From Myxocyprinus asiaticus (Eukaryota; Chordata; Actinopteri; Cypriniformes; Catostomidae), in assembly GCF_019703515.2 (NCBI RefSeq), contig NC_059382.1:14611001-14675000 (forward strand): a stretch of DNA of 64,000 nt. The letters are read 5' to 3'. Below the pieces are notes generated by a model. That model was not told where the DNA came from and did no database searches. It saw only the letters and a program-made list of their open reading frames with translations. The first letter of the stretch is position 1, and every line of letters starts with the position of its first letter. The translations under genes were made by a program, and so were the position numbers. This document shows, piece after piece, positions 36,243 to 49,293 of this stretch.

Positions 36243-37523
36243 TAAGGATGTGCGCTACGACTAATTTGACTGTCGTTTAAACGGAAGTTTTGTAACCAAC
36301 TAGTCGACTAGTCTAAAGAGAAACCAACCTTCAGAAAACAATTTAAAAAATTTTTATGTGACCCATTTAAAATACTTAATCTATTCCAAATCCGATGCTA
36401 AATTCCACTGAAAAGGAGCATTTATCTGCGACGTGCTCGCCTTGAATTATGATCATTGTACTTTAAATATAGAACATGACACGCATTCACTGAAACAACG
36501 TTAGCGAATATTTAACAGGCATATTTATTGAAAACAATTGAATAGTGCAGGATCAATGGAACAACCCTAAAAGCCTGTTCTAAACGAAAATCACCAAGTA
36601 AAAGTTACTTAACATATTAAAACAGTCAGGACATTGTTGAAAATAATTAACAGGTAGACTAAGCCAAACCAATGAGAGAGCAAAAAATGCGCTGAAAAGT
36701 TGCACGTATTTCTTCGGTAAAGAACGTCAACCAATAACAGTTAAAAAAAGTAGCTATAGGATAGAAAAAAATAGGCCTGTGATGTAGCCTACAATAAACC
36801 TAATGTATTCTAAACATGACGTGCACACAGAATAAAATATAGTTTAACCCGTTAAGCAGTCCGCACCTCATTGAAAATAGCCTTCTTAATCAGCAGATTA
36901 AAAAAAAAAGAAAATGGCATACCTAGCCTAAAACAGTTATTTTCTAGGCTACTTACTCAAAAGAATACATTTTTGGATGAGCAAAATTAATACGTCAACA
37001 TGGTCCGGTGAAATACGGGACTTGACTCACCTGAGGCGTCTATCCTGCACTTGAAAAGCCTGCTCAGCGGAAAAATAACATCCAAGCATGCACAGATATA
37101 AAGAAGACTCAAATGTGAAAACATCCATAGGGACTTTCAAACATTTGGAAAGCCAATTCCCGCACCACCGAATTGATTTTATAACTACTTTGCTGAGTTT
37201 TCTTGTCTAGTGAGAGGACATTTTCCTGCACGCGCCGCGAGTGAGAGAGGGAAGACGCACGCGCAGCCTGAGGTGAAATTAAACTCTGTATCTGCTCCAG
37301 AAATTCTCTTTTTTAAATAATATTTGTATTATTAATTCTATTTAAAATATGTAACATTAATATGACAGTAATTTAAATGCAGCCTATGTAAAAATATAAA
37401 GCCAAACGTAAATGTGTAAAAATGATGATCAGTTTAATGGGGGGGAAATATTAACCGACTAGTAAGTCCAGTGTCGACTAGCAGCATCAGAACCGTTTAG
37501 TCGACTAGTCTCGCACATCCCTA
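36243..37523. mobile_element. hAT-type non-autonomous element with 8-bp duplication
   Basis: The ends are TAAGGATGTGCGCTACGACT and ...GTCTCGCACATCCCTA, inverted. Sub-terminal ACTAGTCGACTAGTC palindromes lie at both ends. Flanks CTTATGAC (36235-36242) and CTCATGAC (37524-37531) match at 7 of 8. It is 1281 bp without a transposase frame. Confidence 0.8.
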
Positions 37524-37531
37524 CTCATGAC

Positions 37532-40108
37532 ACAGTGCAAACTTTAGTGCGTAGGCCGCCACAGTCTTGAGTATGAGTTAATGAAGCACAAATATCCGAG
37601 ATCTCTTTCTCAGGTCAAATCAAGGCTGTAGAGCTGTCAGTGTTAAATTAGAGATTTTGATATTTAACTTTCAACAACACATCCACTGGAAATGGACTGC
37701 ATAACAATCCTTGAAGATGCTGCCAAAATACCCATGATGGACCATTCTGTTTGCATTGTTTTCCGCTTTTTCGGGGGTCTGCGATCATCAACAATTGGAC
37801 CGTTTCTCAAAAACAAAGAACATTTGCAGATAAAGGTGACATTACTTATTTCTTATAATTTTATAATTGTGTGTAATTGTTAAGTAATTACAAAAATAGT
37901 TAACCATAGTTTTGCCATGGTTAATTGTGTGGTAACTATGGTTTAACTAAATCCCATGGTTAAACTATAGTTACTGTAGTGAAACCATGGTTACATTTTG
38001 TAAGGGTAAACAAAACAGAAGTTTAATAATTTTCTGTTTAGGCTCACAATTGTAAAAAAAAATAAATACATAAATAATAATAATAATAAATGAAGAATTA
38101 TTTTAAATTATATTTTAAAATACCCATTTTATCCCAAGAACTCACAAAAAATCAATTTAATAGAAGTACCTGTATTGGTATCGTTATAGATGATATTGGA
38201 CTTGAAATTATTGGTATTGGATCTAAAAGATAATAAGTGGTCCTATTCCTAGTCAACAGTCCCCTAAGAAAGTGTGACTTAAGACAATCAATCACTGCAA
38301 CCAGAATTAAACAACTTTATGCATATGATGTACTGGGTCCATTTGAGCATGTAGAAATGCAGCTCTATTAATCTGTGGGATAAAATGCTTCTTGAGAGCC
38401 AACCTCTGACGAAGGGAACCAAAGCCAGGATGAAGCAAACTGCTTGGAATCACATTGTGAGAATCTTTCCCTCCCTAAGGACAACAATGAAAGGTCAAGA
38501 CAATCTATTGCAACATCTCAGCTATGATAGAGAATGACACCATTATTTCAGTATCCAGCATGGCTCAAATGCAAGTCATGCGGTGAGGGTATCACTACAC
38601 ACAGAGACAATTTGGCATGACCAAATGCTGTGGCAACCACAACAATATCATTAACAAGGGCCAAAAAGCCACCACGCCCATTCATTCCACACATTTCAGA
38701 CATAATTATGAGATACCAGCAAGTCCCTTAGGGAAAAGCAAAAGGACAAACGCCCTTCAGCCATGTAAATGCTGACATAATGGGAGCATGCATAGACACA
38801 CTCAACAGAACATAGTATATAGCAGAACAATTACATCTGCTTAGTTCTTTAGACTATTATCTATTACAACAAATCAAGTTATAAAAGGCATCATAACTTC
38901 CCATCCTCTCTAATGAAATAAAATGCATATAAAGATTCTTTATTGTCTGGGAGAGCTTATGACTACATGTCTTTTAAGACACTCCAAGTCTGAAAACAAC
39001 TGCCATGTCTAGGAAATGAACTGCTTTAATGAGGTGTTGTAAGTATATTAAATCTAATCGCACTTAAACATGCCAGGACTCAGTTTTGCACATACTTTCC
39101 TAATATCTGCTGCTATATTACCCACATCAATGTACAACAGCATTCCTAATATATATAAAAAATTATTATTTTTTTTATTTATTTTTTTTACAAAGGCCTT
39201 CTTTTGACCTGTGCGAAGGTTAACTATGCCAATATGCTTTCACTTTACATCAGTGCGAAACATTATGATGGCCAACTTCTATGGCCATTATAGCTGACAT
39301 TTAGTGTCAAGACAACAAATAATTAGTGGACACTCTTAATGAAGAATCTGATTTATGTTAACCTAATTCTAAGATACAATTATGATACTAATACGATACC
39401 TTATTATACCTTATTGATACCAATTCTATGCCACAGCAAAATCTAGTATGAGCCAGAGCATGTGAGCAGAGCGGAGCGTTGAGCGGAGTGGTGGAATTAT
39501 CACCTGAGTGGAGAGCGCCTTTTTGAAGACTCCGCTCCGCTCGCTCAGGCCGCTCAGTGCTGCTTGCTCAACCCAGAACGCGCTTCGTGATATGCTGGTT
39601 TGGAAATCTGCGAAATAAGCAATAGGCCTGAGGTTATGGAGCTCAAACATTGTTTTAGTGAAGTTGCAAACCTTATAACCTAAATAAATGCAAAGTATAA
39701 ATCAAAGCTAAGAATGAGGAAATCGAAAGGGAGTGTGGACTGTGGAGAGACCATGAGAATTAGCAAATATTCCTTTTGGAATCATACGAGTCACATTGCC
39801 AGAGTGCACGAGGATGGTGTCCTTGCTAATAAGGACACATGGTGAAGGCTAAAATGTTAATTTTTGGACGTATTTGCAGTCTGTAAACCATTCACACCTG
39901 TGACACATTGATGTGCCTCTAATTACTTTTCTTTTGTCTAGTGACTAATGCTCCTATCTGTCTGCCATAGTAACACTCATATTATATATGTAAATGTATC
40001 CACCCAACACCAATCTTTGCAGTAGCAATAAATGCCTTTCTTTAATAAAACAGGTATAAAAAAAGTTTTATTTTTTTACACTATTTTTACACATTCCATC
40101 ATAAAGAA
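37532..40108. other. Non-coding DNA with one CCATGG-rich patch
   Basis: 37890-37990 is rich in AACCATGGTTA words (see 1090). (AAT)n lies near 38070, with poly-T near 39170-39190. No exons were recognised. Confidence 0.5.
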
Positions 40109-40120
40109 TGTGGACTCAAG

Positions 40121-40851
40121 ATGGCGCCAAGTATGGCTGTTGTGTTGCGAGCACCGACACAACATTGCAGTTTTTTGTTTGTTTTGTTTACAATTCTTAT
40201 GTTTTTTGTCTTGGATGTTGTCTGCCTTATTGTCTACGACAGACAAACACTTTTGGACATTGGTTCTGCAACTGCACACCATAAACCGGACTTCAAATTC
40301 ATCAATGCCAAGCCGCTGTTTACAAACACGCCAGCGAAGCCCTTTGTCTGGGCAGCCCGGCCGTGGAAACGCAGAAGGATAAGGGGAAGGAGAGCCAGCG
40401 TTCTCATCAGAGTAAGACGTCGCACAAATAAACCCCCGCTACCCAGTATTCTACTGGCAAATGTTCAGTCTCTGGACAACAAGCTCTGCAAGCTGAGAGC
40501 GCGGATCTCTTTCCAATGAGAGACGAGGGACTGCTGCATTATCTGCCTTACAGAAACATGGAAGTCTGCTGAGATTCCAGATTCAGCCATCGAACCCGCA
40601 GGGTTGTCCGTGCACCGGGCGGACAGAGCGAAAGACCTCTCAGGTAAAAGCAGAGGTGGTGGTGTATGTTTTATGATCAAAGAATCCTGGTGTGATCAGA
40701 GGAACGTACAGTCTTTCTGCTCTCCTGATCTGGAATTTCTCATGCTTCTGTGTCGACCATTCTGGCTACTGAGGGAATTCACAGCGGTCATTATCACTGC
40801 TGTGAACATCCCGCCAGAAGCCGACCGATCATTGTGACCGGGGACTTTAAC
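40121..40851 (+). pseudogene. LINE apurinic-type endonuclease domain (broken)
   Basis: Frame 1 opens at ATG 40121 (MAPSMAVVLRAPTQHCSF) and reaches ANVQSLDNKLCKLRARI, the start of the endonuclease. It then shifts: CLTETW, with the catalytic Glu, is at 40544-40561 in another frame, followed by GRADR-like HRADR and NIPPEAD. VTGDFN at about 40834-40851 is in a third frame right after NIPPEAD, so a piece between them seems to be missing. Confidence 0.75.
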
Positions 40852-40952
40852 AAAGTCAATTTAAAATCAAATCGCACCAAAATACCACCAACACATCAGT
40901 TTAAACACATGAGGGGACCGGGTTTTGGACCACTGCTACTCTCCCTTCCGGG

Positions 40953-42203
40953 ATGGCTACAAATCCCTCCCCCACCCCACCATTTGGCAAATCGGACTAC
41001 TCTTCCATTCTGCTTCTGCCCGCTTACAGGCAGAAACTGAAACAGGAAGCACCCACTCTCAGAACGATCCAGTGCTGGACGGACCAATCAGATTCTATGC
41101 TACAAGACTGTTTTGATCACGCGGACTGGGATATGTTCCGGTCCGCCTCTGATGACGACATCAAGGTTTACGCTGATAACGTAACGTGTTTCATCAGAAA
41201 GTGCGTAGAGGATGTTATTCTGACCAAAACAATACGGATCTACCCCAACCAGAAGCCATGGATAAATAGCGATGTTCACGCGGCACTTGATGCGCGGACC
41301 TCCGCTTTTAATTCCGGGAACGCAGAGGAGCATAAACAAGCCAGTTATACCCTCCACAAAACTATCAGAGCAGCAAAAAGCCAGTACAGGGACAAGATTG
41401 AAGGACAGTTTAACACCACCAACTCTAGAAGCATGTGGCAGGGAATTAATATCATCATGGACTTTAAAGGGAATAAAAACTCCACCGTGAACACCGCTGC
41501 CTCTCTCCCGGATGAGCTAAATACTTTTTATGCTCGTTTCGAGGGAAATAACACCGCCCTCACAGAGACAGCTCTCGCGGCCGAAGCTACAGAGGTTAGT
41601 TCACTCTCCGTCTCTGTAGCGGATGTAAACCGATCCTTCCGACGGGTGAATATCTGTAAAGCCGCGGGTCCAGACGGCATTCCGGGCCGTGTCATCAGAG
41701 TGTGCACGAACCAACTGGCTGGTGTTTTTATGGACATTTTTAACCTTTCCCTCTCCTTATCAGTGGTCCCCACATGCTTTAAAACGTCCACCATTGTGCC
41801 TGTACCAAAGCAATCCAAAATCACTTGCTTAAATGACTGGCGTCCTGTTGCTCTGACCCCCATCATCAGCGAATGCTTTGAGAGACTAATCAGAGATTAC
41901 ATCTGCTCTGTGTTGCCTCCCTCACTGGACCCACTGCAGTTTGCTTACCGCAACAACTGCTCCACTGATAATGCCATTGCATCTACACTGCACACTGCTC
42001 TCTCCCACCTGGAAAAAAGGAACACTTATGTGAGAATGCAGTTTGTAGACTACAGCTCAGCATTCAACACCATTGTGCCCTCCAAGCTTGATGTGAAACT
42101 CCGGGCTTTGGGCTTAAACAGATCACTGTGCAGCTGGATCCTGGACTTTCTGTCAAGTGACACCAGGTGGTTAGAATGGGCAGCAACATCTCCTCATCAC
42201 TGA
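40953..42203 (+). pseudogene. LINE reverse transcriptase, first half
   Basis: A frame of 416 codons includes the pre-RT linker, [12 protein letters not shown] (fingers), [31 protein letters not shown] and motif A FVDYSSAFNTI (catalytic Asp at 42048-42050). It ends in out-of-frame residues after LDFLS because of a frameshift near 42160. Confidence 0.85.
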
Positions 42204-42973
42204 CCCTCAACACTGAAGCCCCACAGGGCTGTGTTCTCAGCCCACTCCTGTATTCCCTGTACACACATGACTGTGTGGCAACACACAGCTCCAATGCCAT
42301 CATTACGTTTGCTGTTGATACGACGGTGGTAGGTCTGATCACTGACATTGATGAAACAGCCTACAGAGAGGAGGTGCACACTCTGACACGCTGGTGTAAC
42401 CTCTCCCTCAACGTCAGCATGACAAAGGAGCATGTGATGGACTTCAGGAGAAAAGACAGAGAACACAGCCCCATCACCATCAATGGAGCACTGGTGGAGA
42501 GAGTCAGCAGCTTCAAGTTTCTCAGTGTCCACATCACTGAGGAACTCACATGGTCCGTCCACACTGAGGCCATTGTGAAGAAGGCTCATCAGCGCCTCTT
42601 CTTCCTGAGACGGCTGAGGAAGTTTGGAATGAACTGCCACATCCTCACACAGTTCTACACCAGCACTGTAGAGAGCATCCTGACTGGCTGCATCACTGCC
42701 TGGTACGGCAATAGCACCGCCCACAACCGCAAAGCACTGCAAAGGGTGGTGCGAACTGCCACACACATCATCAGAGGTGAGCTTCCATCCCTCCAGGACA
42801 TATATACCAGGCGGTGTGTGAAAAAAGCTCGGAGGATCAGAGACTCCAGCCACCCGAGCCATGGGCTGCTCTCACTGCTACCATCAGGCAGGTGGTATCG
42901 CAGCATCAGGACCCACACCAGCCGACTCCATGACAGCTTCTTCCCCCAAGCAATCAGACTTTTGAACTCTTGA
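42167..42973 (+). pseudogene. LINE reverse transcriptase, second half
   Basis: Continues in a shifted frame: APQGCVLSPLLYSLYTHDC (motif B), then motif C as FAVD at 42308-42319 where FADD is expected, thumb, and the C-terminal stretch ending FFPQAIRLLNS. The Asp-to-Val change at the catalytic pair means this copy cannot polymerise. Confidence 0.85.
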
Positions 42974-43476
42974 TCTCTCACGATCAAAATACATCAGCAC
43001 TGCACTTTATTAATCTTACACCGGACTGTCATAAATGATATTCTCTCTTAACAACACACTGGCAACTGACTATCAACCCGACAGCCTGAATGTCAATACA
43101 GTACAAAACAACCTACTGTATATTTTATATACTATATATACTATTTTTATTGTATAATGTGTATTCTATGTTGTGTATTGTATACTGTACATTGTATATT
43201 ATTATATGTATATTGTGTTGTGTGTAATTATGTGTATATTAGATATGTAAATTGTGTTGTGTAAATCTGATGTTTATTGTAAATTGGTATATGTCTCATC
43301 ACTATCATGAATGCTATGTTGCTCGGAACTGCACCCAAGACTTTCACCCACTATTGCACTTGTGTATATGGTTGTGTGACAATAAAAGTGATTTAATTTG
43401 ATTTGAAATACAATAAAAGAGAGTAACAGATGCATACTATGGCCAAAGTCAGCATGCTAGCATTAGCGCTCTGAAT

Positions 43477-43931
43477 GCAGGACGTAAATTATTATTATTA
43501 TTTTTTATTTCTTCCAATTTGGAATGCCCAATTCCCAATGTGCTTTTAAGTCCTCATGGTCGCGTAGTGATTCACCTCAATCCAGGTGGTGGAGGACGAA
43601 TCTCAGTTGCCTCCACGTCTGAGACCGTCAATCTGCGCATCTTATCACGTGGCTTTTTGAGCGCGTTACCACAGAGACATAGCGCATGTGGAGGCTTCAC
43701 GCCATCCACGCTCAACTCACCACGTGCCCCACCGAGAACGAACCACATTATAGCGACCACGAGGAGGTTACCCCATATGACTCTACCCTCCCTAGCAACC
43801 GGGCCAATTTGGTTGCTTAGGAGACCTGGCTGGAGTCACTCAGCACGTCCTGGGATTCAAACTAGCGAACTCCAGGGGTGGTAGCCAGCGTCTTTTACCA
43901 CTGAGCTACCCAGGCCCCCGCAGGACGTAAA
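43477..43931 (-). mobile_element. tRNA-derived SINE, copy c, with perfect 12-bp target duplication
   Basis: GCAGGACGTAAA occurs at 43477-43488 and again at 43920-43931, bracketing a SINE of the 19383 family in minus orientation. The head (GGGGGCCTGGGTAGCTCAG) is at the right. The perfect duplication implies a fairly young insertion by LINE-type retrotransposition. Confidence 0.9.
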
Positions 43932-45125
43932 CTTTAAAAATTACACATTATCTAGTGCACACACAGTATCTTACCTGTAGACAACCCTTATATTTTCTTT
44001 ATCATCCTTTTATTCACAACATCGTTATTATTCTCTGCACCAAAATCAATGCTTAAAGAATGTAAGAAATGCACGTGGCTGTAAAGTTTCTCATGTTGTT
44101 ATGCCTATTATGTGCAGGCTTCGTGGTTCTGTGGCACACAGTGCCAAGCATTACCCAGCAATATACAGCATTTGAAGCAGGTACTGCCCAATGCTTGAGC
44201 AAAGATAACAAGAGTAAGGTCAACTACTTGTGAGCAGCAAAACTGGATATATGCTGCCATCTATTCCTTCATAATCATGTTAACATTGCTGTCCTCTATA
44301 CTTCTTTATGTATCAATTATCATTGATTTTCCATTCACCTCCGCTATGACAATACATTTATCAATGGTCAACAACTCTGAAACTTTCAGGTATGATATGC
44401 ATATTCCTCCCTCCCCGTTTCATTTCTGTGGTCTGGGTGCAAGGCCACACTTATCTAAATGCCAGAGAGAGCTTAGTTAAAAGTTAACCCATGCCTTCCA
44501 GACTTCAATAAGTGGTTGTAAGAAGTGAAGGGTTTGTAAATGTCAGCTCACTTCAAAGGTTTTTGATAAAGAACATTAAACTCGGTCTTGATTTATCCTG
44601 ACCATTTAACAGGTTGTCTACATGTGAAGGATGGTACCATGACCATGTAGGTACAAATCTGCAGTATACATGGGTTCAGAACAAGGGTAACACCTAGACT
44701 GGCTTCCAGTCTCGTGCTTTAAAGGGCACTGTGGTTCTGTGCACAGTGTGCACAGGTCACAAAGGTCACCAGGTCTCAGAATGGAACACCAGGAAATAAT
44801 GTGACTCTATGTGACACACACATTGATCATACCTGTGAAGCAGATAAGCTGGAACACAATGAATTAGAATAAATAATAAACCACTTTTCTGCACTTACAA
44901 GTATCACTAGTTATGGATGTCTTATTTAGTGATTAATCTGCCAACATTTGGTTATTTTGAGAGCCATCGGCCAATAACTGTGCCCGCTTGGCCACCTAAC
45001 AGAAGTCATTTTGCTTAAGTGTCAGTTTCAAAATCTACAAGCAGCCTTCTCAATATTTATAAAAAATAAATAAATAAATAAAACATCTGTTTTCAAGTAT
45101 TTTTTGTGAATTTTGAGTAAATATT
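43932..45125. other. Non-coding DNA, no clear feature
   Basis: ATCGGCCAAT words near 44960-44985 hint at an old hAT-like fragment; otherwise nothing is supported. Confidence 0.45.
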
Positions 45126-45645
45126 GTGTATATCCAACATGATCACACAGGAAGTCGGCATGATGTATACGGGAGTTCCGGTACCCTAGGATCGGCCACA
45201 TTATGCAGACTCACCAACAAGCGCCATCTCCTATCAGACATTTTTGCATCAGCTACAGTGGGTTTCCCTTCCGCTGTGGCACTATCGGAACCACAGTGCA
45301 TTAGCAGCGCCGGAGACCCCGGTACGGATCCTGAGTTGAAACCAGGAAGTAATCACTTTTGCGAAATCATTGATGAGCGTGAATATTAGGTTGGATTATT
45401 CCATCTAACATAAAATTTTTACTCCATTTTAGATTACTAGTTTCAGTTTTGGGGTTTGGGTTTGGGGGTAGAGTTATTTTATAAAATATGCATTCCTCAT
45501 CACTGTATTACAGCCTGTACAGCAGAAAACAGCTCACTTCACAACTCGCTTTTGGCACCCCTCCGTGGACATTTCAGGAAATGGAGCTCACACGAGCTCA
45601 TATGCTCAACAATAGTTACCGCTTTGGATATTTGGGGCAGTGTTT
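45126..45645. repeat. Possible SINE-related repeat
   Basis: GGGGTTTGGGTTTGGGGGTA, then TTTTGGCACCCCTCCGTGGA and CATTTCAGG resemble the body and tail of the SINE at 22329 (TTTGGTGCCCCCCGCTGGAC). The tRNA head is not clear. An 87-codon frame here is not gene-like. Confidence 0.35.
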
Positions 45646-48600
45646 TACATTTCGGTAAGCACAGACCGATTTCAGCTAAAGAAAAGTCAACCTACTGTTT
45701 CTGATTTCATTGTGGGATCAGACTGGTACATCTTATTTGCTAGCATTAAACTGTATCATGCAAATATGTGCATTAGCCTACATAAGTCACCCTGCTTTCT
45801 AGTTATCGGTTTCGCCATTGGAAAACCCAAATTGGTTGACAGTTAATCTAATTAGACCAACCTATTTTGCTAGTGTTTTTTTTTAATACAAAAACACACA
45901 TATCCAAACCATTACATTCCATTTAATGTAAAGCCATTATAGATCTACCAATGACTCTAGGAAGTCAGAACAAAGTAAACATTAAGTTTTATCAGTCAAA
46001 CAAGCATTAACAAACCAATGTGAAATATCATGAGGGCTGTTATTTCTGAGTGAAAAGATATAATCACCACTGTAATCTCATCTCTGTGCATTCCAAAAGG
46101 AATCTCTGGAAAAAGGCACGTAACCACAGCCTCAAGTTTTAATCCGTCAACTCCAGCCCAAGTGTCCACCCTTGTCAATCAGGACAAAGTATGAGCCTGG
46201 GTGAAAGGATTCCAGATGGATTAAAGAATGTCTAACACCATCAGGTTAACCAGTAGTCTGTGTATGTGTGTGAGTGTGTCAGTGAGCAAACTGAGGATCT
46301 TAAGCTTCAAAAACAACACAGTCAGCACAAAACGAGTAATGCGAGCTGGTAAACACAACCGGCAATATCAAAAGACTCAATCTATGAGAATGAGAGAAAA
46401 TGTTTGACGCTGAACAAACGTGTGACTTTTCCATTCTAGTGCTAACAAAAAAGTACCCAAAAAAAAAAAAAAAAAAAAAAAAAACATGCAACTGCCTTGT
46501 TTTTTGGACAGAGCGCTATGGGAACACAATGATATTCTTTGAAGTGCCTTGGAGTACCATGTAAACACCACATTACATGAATATGGTAACTGATCAGTAC
46601 CATGGTACACATGAAAGTACAGTGGTTTTACCATCTCTATTATCACCAATGGTACCAACACTTTTTGAAAGGGAGATTAAAATCAAGAATCTTGAAATTA
46701 TATCTCGAAAACAAGCCATAAAGTTTAACAGCTGTAGCTAAAATTCTTCAGCCTGGCTTTGCAGTTTTTCCCTGATATGGAGCAGAATGGAGTCCAAGGG
46801 CCGGGCCCTCTATGGGAAATTTTAAGTAGAAAAGGCACAGCTAAATTAAGAAGAACAGCAGATCCTACAATGAGCTCATGACTCACCACAGGGCATGAAG
46901 ACATTTACTCAAACAAGTCCACATTCTGAGAGTCTCTTATCCTCTGTAACCCTCCAGATTATAGCAAAAAATGCTTTGCTGTTCATACTGTAAACAAATA
47001 TCAAGGCTAACACCACTCGTATAACCCACTGATCTCTCTGTTCCTCTGTATGCAAACATTCCAAACCCAAAAATTTAATTAAGTGATGTATCTAACTCAG
47101 TAACGTTGAGTTGAAAGGGCTGAAAAATTAGTATTTGGTAACATCAGCTGAAAAATACATTGTGAATCATTCACAATAAGACCAGGAATGTGTATTAAGT
47201 TAAGTAACATATGTAAATAGTGTCAATTTTGATTTCATGTCGACTTTAAATTAATATACTGTAATATCTTCCGCTCCAATACATTAATCCGTAGTTAATT
47301 TCTACGCCTAAAGCAGCTATGAGACCCATTTATTTTAGTGGTTTGTTAGCCCTGAGAACTTCCTGTTCTGAATATTACAGACACAGGTGTATCCCCTCTC
47401 TGGGACACATTGACAGCTGGCTGGTTGACAGCCCAGCATTGAGGGCTGGGTTTACACAGCCACAAATCCCAACAGCCCTCCCACCCTGAGCCCTAAAACC
47501 AAATATTCAGCAGCAATCTCATATCTCAACACCATAAACAGATGACGAACATAGAGTAATTGGACAATAAAGAAACAGACTAGACAAGAAGTCATAGCAG
47601 TTGATACTGCAATGGTTATTTAGTCTAAAACTGTGTACATTTCCATGCTTGGGAGTCCCATTGCTCTCAAAATATGCTCTTTTCTAAGCTCTATCCCAAG
47701 TATTTGCCTTTGACACAGCTAAAGCATTGTCATCATGTATCAGTTACAAGCCTGAGTTAATCAGTTTTGCAAACCGGATAGATCTTTGTAACCATGTAAT
47801 GGCAACAGCATTTTAAAATATGAAATAATTCTTGGAAACATATACAGCACAAACAACTCTAAGTTTGACTGTTTATAGCATCATTCGCAGAGAAAGATCT
47901 GCCTTGTATAGAATCCTAATCAACTGTCAGCTCCTAATTGTTGTCAGTTGTAGTGGTTACACCACAACTCCATGTACTGTTGCACAATAAAATAGATTTG
48001 CAGCCTCCACTTGCCAGCAATCCATTTCATTTGACAAGCACATTTTCGTTAAGTTTGCAACATATGGAAACATGACAGGCACGTCAAAAACATGGGGGGA
48101 ATCATGGGATGTATGGAAGGACACCTGAGGACATGACCTATCAATAACCTTAAGATGTCACCAGTGCTGTGCAGTTCAACCATATACAGGTGAAAGCAAC
48201 ATCCTCTTACATGCATCTTGACACATATAGTAAAGCAAACAAATGTTCTTAATGGTAGAAGCTCTGCATCTAAGGGTCATGCAGATAGCATACACCCAGT
48301 GGAATCTCTATTATGGTAGAAACAGACAGGGAGGTTAGTTTGGCATGACAGATAATTAACAGCTGGTCTCCTTCCATTCTTGCCATTCTATCTGAGTGGA
48401 CAGTAAAAAATGTAGACGCCCAAATCACTCCCTAACAAATGGAGCTCAATGCAGTTTTATAAGCTTTGGAGATGGGGGTTTGTTTGTATCACCCTCATGC
48501 ATTTTGAGTCAAGCCATGAAGCGGTCAGGGCAGTTTTATCTGTGAATAACCAGCAGTACAATAATAGAGGTGATATCTTTCTGAGTGCAAGTGAAAAGTA

Positions 48601-48775
48601 GTTTATCATATATGCACAACAGTGACTGTATCAAACAGTGAGCTTCAACGCGCCACTAATGCCCAAAAAGCTATCTAGGTAGGTAGCTCACTAGGTAGGT
48701 TCTGTGAGACAGCCACTGCCCCAAGAACAACTCAAATCAGAAAACGAAACCAATCTTAAAGTACCATTTCCGAAG
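45646..48775. other. Non-coding DNA, few features
   Basis: Includes a 26-bp poly-A at 46458-46484 and a TACCATGGTA-rich stretch at 46540-46660 (copy 4 of that repeat). The rest shows no exon, RNA gene or clear transposon. Confidence 0.5.
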
Positions 48776-48879
48776 AGACATTCAGCACGCTGACACACAC
48801 GTGTGCATTCTAAGCTCATACGTCATGCAACGTTGTGGTTTAATTTTAAAATGGAATGAATGACGCGACAAACACTTAC

Positions 48880-49030
48880 CTTGATCAAAGCAAGTCGACC
48901 ACAACTCCCGCAATGTACGAAAAGAAAAAGTGAATTCTCGCCGGTCGGTCACTGTAATACTGCATGCACTCAAGAGAAACTCTGTAATCGTTCTCAAACG
49001 TCTGTCTCGAGCTGTAATCTGGATCTTTAC
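48880..49030 (-). other. Possible non-coding alternative first exon of myo1c
   Basis: A strong donor (ATCAAG|gtaagtg, GT at 48879-48878) follows a CpG-containing stretch. In the phase needed to join the shared exon at 17343 there is an upstream stop and no ATG. A transcript from here would therefore start at MESALT in the shared exon, as the short MYO1C isoform does. A TTATAA next to a GGGGGCGG GC-box lies at about 49048-49062, suitably placed for a start near 49030. The 5' limit is a guess and there is no coding evidence. Confidence 0.35.
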
Positions 49031-49039
49031 CTTGTGTCT

Positions 49040-49075
49040 TGACCACACCGCCCCCTTATAACACTGAAAAATCTT
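49040..49075 (-). promoter_or_regulatory. TATA-like and GC-box pair upstream of the 48.9 kb exon
   Basis: Reading the minus strand, TTATAAGG is followed directly by GGGGGCGGTG, an Sp1-type GC box. It lies upstream of the donor at 48880 and could serve the putative non-coding first exon. The evidence is motif-level only. Confidence 0.25.
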
Positions 49076-49205
49076 TAAGTGTTCGCACTTACAGTAGCAC
49101 ACACCACTTCATTCTAAGTAGACGCAGAGAAAGTAAATACTCATGCTCATGCTCTAGTCTAGGCTGAGTAGTACCATGAGACATGTACTCAGTAATGGGT
49201 TGAAG

Positions 49206-49206
<1 letters not shown>

Positions 49207-49292
<86 letters not shown>
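49207..49292. repeat. (CT)n(CA)n compound microsatellite
   Basis: About 63 bp of CT followed by about 20 bp of CA. It lies about 170 bp upstream of the putative 48.9 kb first exon. Confidence 0.95.

Positions 49293-49293
<1 letters not shown>

Larger units (their letters stand above)
40109..43410 (+). mobile_element. LINE (jockey-group, L2/CR1/Rex1-like), decayed but near full length
   Basis: Starts near AAGATGGCGCCAAG, encodes endonuclease then reverse transcriptase remains, and ends with ACAATAAAAGTGATTTAATT and TGATTTGA, a 3' tail typical of L2/CR1-like elements. Several frameshifts and a deletion break the coding region. Clade assignment within the jockey group is from motif style and is uncertain. 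Confidence 0.85.
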
